Shown here piece by piece: positions 7,758 to 17,400 of a stretch of DNA of 20,931 nucleotides. The notes below the pieces were generated by a model. That model saw only the letters and a program-made list of their open reading frames with translations. It made no database searches and was not told the origin of the DNA. The translations under genes and the position numbers were made by a program. The stretch is from an archaeon. GTDB taxonomy: Archaea; Aenigmatarchaeota; Aenigmatarchaeia; GW2011-AR5; GCA-2688965. The DNA is taken from positions 20,173 to 41,103 of the forward strand of contig NZEE01000012.1 of NCBI GenBank assembly GCA_002688965.1. Direction: 5' to 3'. Positions within the stretch are counted from its first letter, which is position 1; each line of letters starts with the position of its first letter.

Positions 7758-8034
7758 AAAGATCATTCCCCCATACTTCAAAAAACGTGTAATTTATACC
7801 GCTTTTATCTAAAAATTTGATGAATTTATCTTTCTTAGAACCAGGAATTATCAAAATACCTTTGCTAAGGTGCTTTCCTTTAACTTTTTTAACTAATCCT
7901 ACAGTCTCATATTGTTTTTTACCTATTTTCTGAGTATAACCATATAATTTTCTCCAAGAACTAACCTTTTGACTCCTTTTCATCTTTTCAAAATTGAGCT
8001 GAAACACAAAATATTGCTGCATTCCCTTTTTCAT
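7750..8034 (-). CDS. Small basic protein of unknown function, leaderless gene
   Basis: The product is 94 residues and Lys-rich, with no signal peptide and no membrane helix, so probably cytoplasmic. Notable stretches are a Trp-Arg-Lys-Leu-Tyr-Gly-Tyr-Thr segment near residue 27, a Gly-Leu-Val-Lys-Lys-Val patch, an Ile-Leu-Ile-Ile-Pro-Gly strand near residue 60, and a C-terminal Phe-Phe-Glu-Val-Trp. The alternating basic and aliphatic pattern suggests a small alpha/beta fold. I do not recognise the family. The ATG lies 25-32 nt downstream of a TATA box (8059-8066), so the mRNA is probably leaderless. A pair of palindromic operator-like sites lies directly upstream. Its stop overlaps the start of the beta-helix surface protein gene, so it may regulate or assist that protein; this is inference. 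Confidence 0.75.
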   Translation of the reverse strand: MKKGMQQYFVFQLNFEKMKRSQKVSSWRKLYGYTQKIGKKQYETVGLVKKVKGKHLSKGILIIPGSKKDKFIKFLDKSGINYTFFEVWGNDLCD

Positions 8035-8058
8035 ACAATTATCTATACATTTCAGGCA

Positions 8059-8066
8059 TATTTATA
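8059..8066 (-). promoter_or_regulatory. TATA box of the small basic protein/beta-helix operon
   Basis: The minus strand reads TATAAATA. Its centre is about 28 nt before ATG 8034, so transcription should begin at or next to that A, giving a leaderless message. The element touches the adjacent palindrome at 8067-8085. Confidence 0.65.
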
Positions 8067-8106
8067 CATGTTACAAGGTCACATATTTATGTGATAAGGT
8101 CACATA
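8067..8106. promoter_or_regulatory. Two tandem 19-bp palindromic operator-like sites
   Basis: The site at 8088-8106 reads TATGTGATAAGGTCACATA: perfect 7-bp arms around a 5-bp centre. The site at 8067-8085 reads CATGTTACAAGGTCACATA, the same layout with two mismatches in one arm. The shared core AAGGTCACATA recurs at exactly 21 bp, two helical turns, with 2 bp between sites. The pair directly abuts the TATA box where TFB would bind, as expected for a dimeric winged-helix-type repressor or activator. The regulator itself is not identified. Confidence 0.65.
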
Positions 8107-8121
8107 AAGAGAATATCAATT

Positions 8122-9087
8122 TTAAGGAATTACTTTATATCTAAGATTAGCTAATTGCCATTCTAAAAGAAGCAACATGAACGCTCCTAAAACAAGCCAT
8201 AAACTAATATTCATAGAAATTTCAGAAAATGAAGTTGAAGCAATATCTCTATAAGCTTGTATAAGCTCATCTTCATCTTTTGTATGATAGAACTTTCCAC
8301 CTGTCTCATTTGCTATAAACTCAAGAGTTTCAGAATCAAGACTTGTAGTAACATTCACACCTGGTATAAATTGCCCACCATCTTCTGTACCAACTCCAAT
8401 AGTATATATCATTATATTTTCTTTAGCAGCGTATTCTAAAGCAACTACAGGATCTGCTCCCACATTACTTCTTCCATCTGTTAGAATTATAATAATCTTA
8501 GCTTTTGGACTATTGTAAAGTAAATTTGAAGAAGTTATAATAGCATCACCAATAGACGTTCCACCACTTCTACTAATTTCTATCTCATGTATAGCATTCT
8601 TAATCTTACCAACATCAGTAGTAGGCATTTGTCGCACAGAAGAAACCCCTGAAAATGTCACTAATCCCATTCTAGTATTTCCCATTAAGCCATCTGAAAA
8701 AACTGAAGCTGAGTTCTTTGCAGCTATAAGTCTATTTGGATACATATCATCAGCTAACATACTTAGAGAAGTATCAATAGCAAGAACAAAATCAAAGTCA
8801 CTACTCATTCCATAAAAATGGATAGTAGTTCCTGCAATTGCAAGAATAATGAGAGCTAATATCGCAGTTCTCATCACAAGAAAAACATAATACTTGAATA
8901 TTTTACTCTTGAATATCATTCTTGAAACTCTTCCAGAAGTCATTACAGTTTCTATAGCACGATAATTTGAAAATCTAAAAGCCTTTTTTTGAACAGCTTT
9001 TTCTCCAAGATAATGAAGAATAAAAAATACTGGTATTATGAATAAAAACCATAAATACAATGGTTCTGCAAATGTTATTATAGCCAT
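8122..9087 (-). CDS. BatA-like von Willebrand factor A domain membrane protein
   Basis: About 321 residues. An N-terminal hairpin of two membrane helices (about 9-27 and 67-88) with an intervening basic segment is typical of BatA/Aerotolerance proteins. A von Willebrand A domain (about 98-285) follows, with a complete metal-site (MIDAS) set: Asp105-X-Ser107-X-Ser109, Thr177 after Gly-Gly, and Asp204 in Leu-Thr-Asp-Gly. A C-terminal membrane helix (about 292-310) ends the protein. Such proteins work with a MoxR ATPase and a DUF58 protein, both encoded just upstream, in metal-dependent assembly or maturation of protein complexes, often envelope ones. ATG 9087 is preferred because AGGTGA lies 5 nt upstream. 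The GTG at 9096 would overlap that SD and the previous gene. The complete MIDAS predicts ligand binding; the ligand is unknown. Confidence 0.9.
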   Translation of the reverse strand: MAIITFAEPLYLWFLFIIPVFFILHYLGEKAVQKKAFRFSNYRAIETVMTSGRVSRMIFKSKIFKYYVFLVMRTAILALIILAIAGTTIHFYGMSSDFDFVLAIDTSLSMLADDMYPNRLIAAKNSASVFSDGLMGNTRMGLVTFSGVSSVRQMPTTDVGKIKNAIHEIEISRSGGTSIGDAIITSSNLLYNSPKAKIIIILTDGRSNVGADPVVALEYAAKENIMIYTIGVGTEDGGQFIPGVNVTTSLDSETLEFIANETGGKFYHTKDEDELIQAYRDIASTSFSEISMNISLWLVLGAFMLLLLEWQLANLRYKVIP

Positions 9088-9092
9088 ATTAA

Positions 9093-10040
9093 TCACCTAA
9101 ATTGTTCACTCCGTCTCTTAAAAAATCTAAGCATAGGATACATAAATGATTTATTAGTATCTAACATCAACATACTAGCATTACTTCTAATAAACATTTT
9201 TCTAATACTATCTTCTTCAGCGCGGACATAATTCTCATATTCAGAACCCATTTCATCAGGATTTATTACAACTTCTTTACCTGTTTCAGGATCAGAAACA
9301 AGCACATTACCAACTCCTCTTGGAAGTTCTCTATCTCTTACATCACGAACCATTACACCTATAACATCATATTTTTTAGATAACGTCTTCAATAACGTCT
9401 CTAACTCTTCTGAACCTTCTTGATTCACTATTCCTATAAAATCTGAAATTACCAATAACATTGCTCCTCTTTCAACAATTTCTCCAAAGTACTTCAAAGC
9501 TTTTTTCAAATCATACCCACCACCATAATTTTCTGAATTAATAAGCTCTTTTCGTATAGAATAAAATTGACTTGGTCCTGTATTTGGAGGTACAAAATTT
9601 ATTACATCTTCACTAAACATACCAAGACCAACAGAATCACCTACACCCATAACAGCATAAGAAACTGCTGCTACAAATTCAGCAGCATATTCATTTTTAA
9701 ATTTATCAATAGAACCTGCACACATTTTTGAACTAACATCAAGGATAAAGAATACATTAAGATTTCTTTCTTCAATAAATTCTTTTATCAATAATTCACC
9801 TGTTTTCAATGAAGCTCTCCAATCAATAAGACGTGCATCATCACCAAGAACATATTGCCTAAAGTCTTCAAATTCTAAACCACGGCCACGAAATATACTC
9901 TTATAATTTCCCATAAACATAGAACTAACAAGCCTTTTAGGTATTATTTCCAAGTGCTTAACATTATATTTGAAACGTAGTGGTATCTCTTTTTTATCTA
10001 AATAAGCTTCAGACTTACTTTTCTTTGATTTTCCTAACAC
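9093..10040 (-). CDS. DUF58 family protein, partner of MoxR ATPase
   Basis: About 315 residues. The DUF58 core is plain near residues 52-92: Gly-Arg-Gly-Leu-Glu-Phe-Glu-Asp-Phe-Arg-Gln-Tyr ... Asp-Asp-Ala-Arg-Leu-Ile-Asp-Trp-Arg-Ala-Ser, followed by Thr-Gly-Glu-Leu. A vWA-like fold follows with a degenerate metal motif Asp-Val-Ser-Ser-Lys-Met near residue 101. There is no membrane helix, so the protein is cytoplasmic or peripheral. DUF58 proteins are almost always encoded with MoxR, as here, and are thought to act with it in complex maturation. GTG 10040 is chosen because GGTGA precedes it by 5 nt; a GTG at 10049 lies inside that SD. The gene's TGA stop forms part of the SD of the vWA gene, so all three products are probably made together. 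Confidence 0.9.
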   Translation of the reverse strand: MLGKSKKSKSEAYLDKKEIPLRFKYNVKHLEIIPKRLVSSMFMGNYKSIFRGRGLEFEDFRQYVLGDDARLIDWRASLKTGELLIKEFIEERNLNVFFILDVSSKMCAGSIDKFKNEYAAEFVAAVSYAVMGVGDSVGLGMFSEDVINFVPPNTGPSQFYSIRKELINSENYGGGYDLKKALKYFGEIVERGAMLLVISDFIGIVNQEGSEELETLLKTLSKKYDVIGVMVRDVRDRELPRGVGNVLVSDPETGKEVVINPDEMGSEYENYVRAEEDSIRKMFIRSNASMLMLDTNKSFMYPMLRFFKRRSEQFR

Positions 10041-10049
10041 AGAAATCAC

Positions 10050-11444
10050 CTAAGGAACACTAACTTTTGAAATAAGTTGGTCTATTACATCATCTGTATT
10101 AATATCCTCTGCCTGTCCCTCATATGTTAGAATAATTCTATGTCGAAGAACTTGATGCAATACCCGCTTTATATGCTGAGGTTTAACATAATCAGAACCC
10201 TCTAGTAATGCTGCAGCTTTTGATGCAATATATAATGAAATAGAACCTCTTGGACTTGCGCCCCATTGAACAAATCTTCCCAAATCTTCATCTCCAGCAT
10301 TTCTTGTCTTATCAATAATATTTACAATATATCTTTCCATTCTTTCATTCAAATAAACTTTCTTAACAAGTTCTTGCATTTTTAGTATATCATCAGGAGA
10401 TGCAACTGGTTTAATTCCATAAGTATCAAAATCGCGTATAGTTACATTGTTCATCAATATTTTCTGTTCATTTTTAGAATTTGGATAATCCATAATTACC
10501 TTGAAAATAAAACGATCTATTTGTGCTTGTGGCAAAGGATAAACACCTAATGATTCCAATGGATTCTGAGTAGCCATAACAAAGAAAGGTTTTGGTAAAG
10601 CATGCGTATCTTTGAAAATAGTTACTTGTCTTTCTTGCATTGCCTCAAGCAAAGCAGCCTGAACTTTAGGTGATGCTCTGTTTATTTCGTCAGCAAGAAC
10701 AAAATGAGTAAATATTGGCCCTTTAATTATCTTGAATCCAGATGACTTTTCATAAGTACTTACACCAATAATATCTGTTGGAAGTAAATCAGCAGTAAAC
10801 TGTATTCTTTGAGAACCAGCACCAATAACTCTTGACAGTGCTTTAATTATCAAAGTTTTTGCAATTCCAGGAACACCTTCAACAAGAACATGTCCATCAC
10901 AAAGTATAGCCATGAGTAGTTCATTTATTGCATTTTCTTGTCCAATAACAACTTTACCCATTTCATTTTTTATTGAATCAAGAAGTTTATTTGCTGATTT
11001 TATTTCTGTTTTTGTTATTGTATGTGCCCGTGAAATAGGAATTGTTGATTTCTTTCTATAAACTTCCTCAACCTCTTTTCTAGTAACTTTAAATGAAATC
11101 TTATCTTTTTTCGGAGCTTTGACACGCTTCTTTACTTTCTTTACAACTTTAACTGGTTTCTTAACAGGTTTTAGAACTTTCTTTACAACTTTAACTGGTT
11201 TCTTAACTGATTTTGGTTTACCAGGTTTTTCAAGACGTTTCTCAGTTTTTTTCATACTTGATTTTATTTTTGCAAAATCTTTTTTAACATTCTTAACTGG
11301 TTTCTTAGGATGTAATTTTTTAACTGATTTTTTTGAAGGAGTATCAAAACTAATATTAGAAGCTTCTTTTGCTAATTGTTTGCGCATATCCTGGCGCATT
11401 TTATCAAATTCTTTTTTCACGTTCTTATTCAACTTCTTAGCCAT
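10050..11444 (-). CDS. MoxR family AAA+ ATPase with long Lys-rich N-terminal extension
   Basis: About 464 residues. The MoxR AAA+ domain spans roughly 145-460: Walker A Gly-Val-Pro-Gly-Ile-Ala-Lys-Thr near 190-197, Walker B with Ala-Asp-Glu-Ile-Asn-Arg-Ala near 251-257, sensor 1 Ala-Thr-Gln-Asn-Pro near 291-295, and a Ser-Pro-Arg-Gly sensor 2. MoxR proteins are ATP-driven chaperone-like factors acting with the DUF58 and vWA proteins encoded downstream. The first 135 residues are atypical: very basic, with repeated Val-Lys-Lys-Pro-Val-Lys-Val-Val-Lys-Lys, probably unstructured, and suited to binding acidic surfaces, lipids or nucleic acid. ATG 11444 has AAGGATGA 5 nt upstream; the ATG at 11453 lies within that SD. 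The stop TAG is embedded in the SD of the DUF58 gene. The giant surface-protein gene ends about 50 nt upstream. Confidence 0.92.
   Translation of the reverse strand: MAKKLNKNVKKEFDKMRQDMRKQLAKEASNISFDTPSKKSVKKLHPKKPVKNVKKDFAKIKSSMKKTEKRLEKPGKPKSVKKPVKVVKKVLKPVKKPVKVVKKVKKRVKAPKKDKISFKVTRKEVEEVYRKKSTIPISRAHTITKTEIKSANKLLDSIKNEMGKVVIGQENAINELLMAILCDGHVLVEGVPGIAKTLIIKALSRVIGAGSQRIQFTADLLPTDIIGVSTYEKSSGFKIIKGPIFTHFVLADEINRASPKVQAALLEAMQERQVTIFKDTHALPKPFFVMATQNPLESLGVYPLPQAQIDRFIFKVIMDYPNSKNEQKILMNNVTIRDFDTYGIKPVASPDDILKMQELVKKVYLNERMERYIVNIIDKTRNAGDEDLGRFVQWGASPRGSISLYIASKAAALLEGSDYVKPQHIKRVLHQVLRHRIILTYEGQAEDINTDDVIDQLISKVSVP
11134..11207 (-). repeat. Two 32-bp direct repeats in the MoxR basic extension
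   Basis: Identical 32-bp copies at 11134-11165 and 11176-11207, 42 bp apart, so in frame with a 14-residue period. They encode Val-Lys-Lys-Pro-Val-Lys-Val-Val-Lys-Lys. Exact identity at DNA level suggests a recent duplication or conversion. Confidence 0.85.
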
Positions 11445-11480
11445 AAAATTCATCCTTTACAATTATTTTATCGTAATTTA

Positions 11481-11492
11481 GTTAATATAAAA
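11481..11492 (-). promoter_or_regulatory. Possible TATA box before the MoxR operon
   Basis: The minus strand reads TTTTATATTAAC just after the giant gene's stop, about 40 nt before the MoxR ATG and so about 20 nt before a likely transcript start. The whole gap is AT-rich, so the call is weak. MoxR could instead be read through from the giant gene. Confidence 0.4.
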
Positions 11493-11495
11493 CAC

Positions 11496-14400
11496 TTATT
11501 TTCCATGTGCACGTTTATTGTGGTTAGCAAGAGCTGATTGACTCTTGAAATACTTACCACAATGCTTACACATTATTTTTCCTGTTGTTGGAGTAAACTT
11601 CTTCTTTTTTCTTGAATCTTTAAGATGCTTGACGTAAATATATACAAAAACACCAAAGCTTGCTATAGCAGTTATTATTGCAATTAACATTAGATCTATC
11701 TTTGGTAACGGATACCTCAATTGTTTTCCTAATGAAGTCATAAGATCTCTACATGCATTAATTGCTGAATCCATCATAGTCGCAGCTTTTCCTGATTCAG
11801 ATGCATTAATTGCTACTTCAGCTTGTTCTAACAATTCAGATAATTCATAACATTCTGGATTTTCTGAGAACAGATTCCTTGCAAATATCATATTATCATA
11901 GATTGCTGCAATCTCACCAGTGTATGGAGAAAGGTCTATCATTATTACTTCAGTTGATTCTAATCTTGTTGAACCAGTTGATGTAAGAGCATACGCAACA
12001 GCATCTATAGTAATGTTATACTTTGTTTCGGTTGTATCACTAATAATTGTTAAGCTTGTTGCTGACTTTTCACCAGCTGCAAGATAATTCCAATTTGTTT
12101 CTGACCATTCAAATGTTAATCCTTCTGTTTCAGTAGAAGCAGATATAGATATATTACTCATATTCAAATGTTTAGCAGTATTGTGAAGTATAATCGGTGC
12201 TTCTGCTCTATCACGAGTTCCCATTGTAAGCAAAGCAGGTACTATAAGATCTAATTGATACGCTTCGCCACCAGTATTAATATAGATACGTGATTCTCCC
12301 CCACCAGCTGGTTGATAAACAACAACTAGAACTGGTGATGCTGTTTCTGCAAAAAGGAAATATGAGAAGTTTGTTAATGATGCATTTACACGATTCAATG
12401 ATGAGAAAATATTTGTAGGTATTTCTATCCATTCATTACTCTCATTATATCTCCATATTTCCACATTATCCTCATCTGCAAGAGTGTTAATGTGTTTTGT
12501 ATAATTATATTCCATTATTATTAATCCTGGATACGCTGTTGTATTGAGTATAAACTGATCAACAGAACGTCGTCCTGTTGGTGGTGCCATACTTTCAGCA
12601 GTATCATTATATCTCAAAAGAACTCTCAAAGTATTATTGACATCTACAGAACTATTAAGTGATACATTATATAATCTTATTGTAGGATATTCCAATTGTA
12701 TTTTAACATCATAACTTCCAAATGGAAGCGATATTGTCATATTATCAGTTCCATTTCCAAATTTATAATCACTATTTTTATCAAATAATTGCATATGTTT
12801 AGAACCTAATGCCTGTAGTTGGAATAACTGAGCTTCATGGGCAAATGCTTCTTCGTATTCAACAGTTTGTTGACCATTTATGTCTGTTACTGAAGCTTGG
12901 AACGTATAGGTTCCATTATTAGACATATTTATTATGTATGATCTATTATACAAGAAAGCTGTATCATCATTCCATGATGTATCAGGTGACATTATCCAAT
13001 TAGTTCCATTTGGATGAGTTAAATTGAATGTAATTCCAACTAGTACTGTATCAAGAATTGCTTTCAAAGTTACATTAACAGTTGAATTTGGTATAGTATT
13101 TGTTATATTAGGTCTAAACACAGATATGTTTGGAGCACCAACAGCAACACCTACTGGTCTAGTTACTCTCAAATTCATAAAGTCTGTAACATTTTCTCTT
13201 GATATAGATGTGTCATTATATGCATAAGCTTTGATGCTTAATACACGAGCTGGCAAGTCTTCTGGAACAGTATAGAGATATGACCACAGTCCTGTAGCAT
13301 CGCTGAATTCCATTGTGTAAGTAGTATTAAGATCATCATTATCCACAAATACAACTACTGAACTTGTCCACTCAGTATGGTTTGATTCATTTAATACCAA
13401 GTTGTATGATGCACCAGGATAAGCTGTCAAATTATTCGAAGGTGAAGTAAATGCAACACGTGCTTGTACTACACTAACATTTCTATGCGCACTCCAATCA
13501 CTGTAATTATTACCATCATAACTTCGTACTCTCCAGAATATACTATTGTTAAAGTCTTGGTCAGGCCATGTTTCATTAGTATGATTCAACGCACTTACAG
13601 AACTATTGAACATTAATCTGCTAAAGCTTTCAATATCAGATGCTTGTAATACATAACTAAATGTATCTGAATCAGCAGTATCTAATGAAGAAGCATTATC
13701 CCAATACATTGTATCATTTGTATAAACTTTCATTGTATTGTTTGAAGGGTTTGCTAATGTAGGTCCAGTAGTAACAATCCAATTTTCCACATACAATGTT
13801 GTACTATTTTGTCTAGTAGAATTCTCAATAGTATCATCAGCCCATACCTCAACAGTTACATTATCAAACTTTGAAATGTTAGCTGAACCAAGTAACTGAG
13901 AACCAACAGTTCCATTAATTACATTTGTAGCTGAGTTAGTATACACAAGTGCACTATTCACATACCAATTAAACCAAACAGTTGTATCATTCAAATAATC
14001 ATCATCATTTGCAGTTGTTGTAGCATTTAATGTTGTATTACCAAACGCTGCAGCAGGAGATAATGTTGGCACAGTTATATTAGGTAAGATATTTGTTAAG
14101 ATGGTTATATTTCTCATTTCAGTATTTCCAACCTGATATACTTCATCTTCTACCCATGTCTGGAATATATATGGATTACTTACTAAAACATCAGTCGCAT
14201 TCAAAGATTGATTTACATACAAATACCACTGTGTAGTATTATACTTCTGCAAACTAGTAACATACATTTGATAAACTTCTATCGCTGTCAAAGACCTATT
14301 CCATAGCATAACTTCATCCATAAGTCCAGTATAATCAGAAGTATTAACTGCATTAGCACCAATTCGAAGAGGATTAACTGTATTTGTTCCCATTCCAATC

Positions 14401-17400
14401 GATGTAGCAGTTTTATTATCAAGAACACCATTAATGTATAATAATAGATCTGTGGTATTATCAACAGCAACAGCATGATACCATTGATCTGCAGATAAGG
14501 ATTGTAAACTTTCTATCCTATTGTTACTAGGACCATTATCAACAAAAAATGTTAATACGTCAGTTCTCCCACTAACACCAGCCGCATCATCAAAAAGAAA
14601 TGTAAAACTATCGCCAGTATTAGTCCTTTTAGACATTATAGTTCCATCTTGAGTAATATCACCAACCTGTATCCAAGCTGAAATAGTTCCACCATCCGAA
14701 AATGATTCAAATTCTGCTTGATCTCCAAAATCAATCCAATCATCATTTCCATCAAAATTAAATGCTCCACCATATTTACCACCTGTTACAGAATTAGCAC
14801 CATTTACATCTCCATCATTTCCACTATCACTTATATCTTTCACAATACTATTACTTTCACCTAACTCTGAACGATTATCAAAGTTCATGAACAAAATTAA
14901 ATCATTACTGAACACAGTAAAGTTCGTACTATTCCAATTCCATATAACCTTCTCAAGATTAGCATCTACAATACTCACATTCATTTCTAAAGAAGTATTG
15001 GAAGTTATATTATTATTTGATGTTGTCGGTGCAACAAATATTGCTGTAGGTGCAACAGTATCTATAATAACATTTTGCACACCAGTATCGTTCGTATTTC
15101 CACCAATATCCACCACATATGATTTATATGTATAATTCACACTACCTTCCAAACTAGTATAATTAGCACCCAAAGAATATTCACTCGCATTATATAATGA
15201 TTTAATTTCATCAGCAGTTAAAGCACGTTGGAAAACAATTAATTCATCCATGTAACCTTTATAATTAGTATAAGAACTATCAGCATCAGATTTTGCACCA
15301 ATCCTCATGTCATAATCATGGCTTAGATCTGTTGCAGCATATGCTGATATAGAATCACTATCCTCCAAAATACCATCAACATAAATTTGTTGAGTAGAAT
15401 TTCTGTCTAAAACAACAGCTACATGATGCCATGTATTATCACTAATATTTGTAGTTCCTATAGACTGAATAGCACTACCAGAAGAACCATAATATAATTC
15501 AGATCGAATCTGTCCACTTGTAGCACCATCATCAATATTTATTACAATACCTTTCCAATTAGTATCAGAAACACGTTCTCTTTTATCAAGCAAAGCTGGG
15601 TTCATTGTTTTTACAGTACCTGTTTTAACCCACATTGAATAAGTCATATCTCTATTAGCAGTTAAGTCTAAAATATCATTATAATCTTCATCCATAGTAA
15701 GCTTATCACCTGTCCCATCAAAATCATAAGCACCACCAAATATTCCAGTCACATTCTGAGGATCCCCTGTAATAGTTCCATTGTTTCCATTTTCAGAACT
15801 ATCAGAAACGTTTCCTTCAAACTTCCACCATCCTGCAAGTGAATTGTTAAAGTCAGTAAAAGCATAATGTCTATTCAAATCAGTTGTAGTAACATTCACA
15901 TAAATTCCATCTATATCTATTATAGAATTATTTGCTGGAGTAGGAGAAACAAGTGATATTGTAGGAACGGTAGTATCTGTAATATTTATCCATATAACAT
16001 CTGTTGCAGTAGTATTAGTTGTATCATTAGCTGTGATCTCAAGCCAATGAACTCCTACTACTAAATTAGATATATTAAACAGAAATCCTGTTTTATTTAT
16101 TTCAAAATTAGTTGTATCATTTATACTAAATGAATCAGTAATACTGTCATCAGTAAAGTTAAACAACACTGAAACATTATTCGGATATTCATAAGTTAAA
16201 TTATGTGCAGTTATTGTAGGAGCAGTTGGATCTCCAAAAAACATCGTTCCTGATGCACCATCTGTAGCAGAACCAGGACCACTTCCACCTGCAACACTAA
16301 GTGTAGCAGAAAAAGATGCATTATCCATAGAATACCATATTGCTATTCTACCTCCTCCTCCACCACCACCGTCAGCAGTACTTCCATCATCACCATTACC
16401 ACCAGCTGCCATTATTAATCCTGAACCAGTTATGTTATTAACAATCAACCATATACTTCCTCCAGAACCTCCACCACCAGAATTATATTGAGAATCACCA
16501 CCAAGACCACCATTAGACAATATTTGTCCTTGTACATCCAAATGTGAAGCATTTATTTGTATAGAACCTCCTCCATCACCACCTTTTGGTTCTGCTAGAG
16601 TTGTTCCACCACCACTTCCTAATTCATTTGGACGTGCAGCATTACCATAAGCACTACCTCCAGCTCTTCCAGATTCTCCATCTCCCCCATCTCCTCCATA
16701 ACCACCGCCACCTGCACCAGCATGCGTACTTGAATCTGTTCCTGAACCATCACCTTCATTCCACATAAATCCTTTTGTAGTCACATCAACTACTCCACCA
16801 GATAAAATAACTAAACTTTCCATAGTCAAATTTAATTTATAAACATCACCAACACCATTCTGAGTATGAGATAATTTTCCTCCATTTCCAATTGTTATAT
16901 TTTCCAATTCATTAACAGTTGTACCATTATTCAAACCTAAAGTTACGCCAATCAATGTAAAGTTCTTAGTAAGTGTAACTTCCCCCATAATACTTATCAT
17001 AGATTGCACATCATTATCTCCTGTAAAATTAGTATTAGAAAGATTAAGATGTTCTTCTGGCTGAATTTCTAAATGTCCTTTATTAGTTACAGAAATATTA
17101 TCAAAATTATAACTTCCTGAACCATCTAATCTTGTGTATGTTAAAGCAAATTGTTCGGTTGTATCATTATTATCTATCATCAAAGTTCCATAAGTTTCAG
17201 AATCCAATTTTGTAAAAATAGTTCCAGCAGGACCATATCCTACAAACTGAGAACCAGCTTGATTATCAATAGCAGCAGCAACACCACCATAAGCCCACGT
17301 ATTTCCTGTAAATGAATTTGTTGTGGAATAAATCGCTATTCTTCCTCCAGACGCACCACCACCAAAAGCTGTAGATCCATCTAATCCAAACCCACCATTT

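Noticed and set aside
9088..9096. GTG start at 9096 for the vWA gene (and the similar GTGs at 994 and 10049)
   Set aside because: The GTG is part of the GGTGA SD itself. A start codon 5 nt downstream fits the spacing seen across the window.
11119..11481. Plus-strand Phe/Thr-rich frame opposite the MoxR extension
   Set aside because: It is the complement of Lys-rich repeats, where AAG/AAA codons read as CTT/TTT. No start signal is seen.
14288..14476. Minus-strand 62-codon frame inside the giant gene
   Set aside because: It is an out-of-frame shadow within LamG domain 4.
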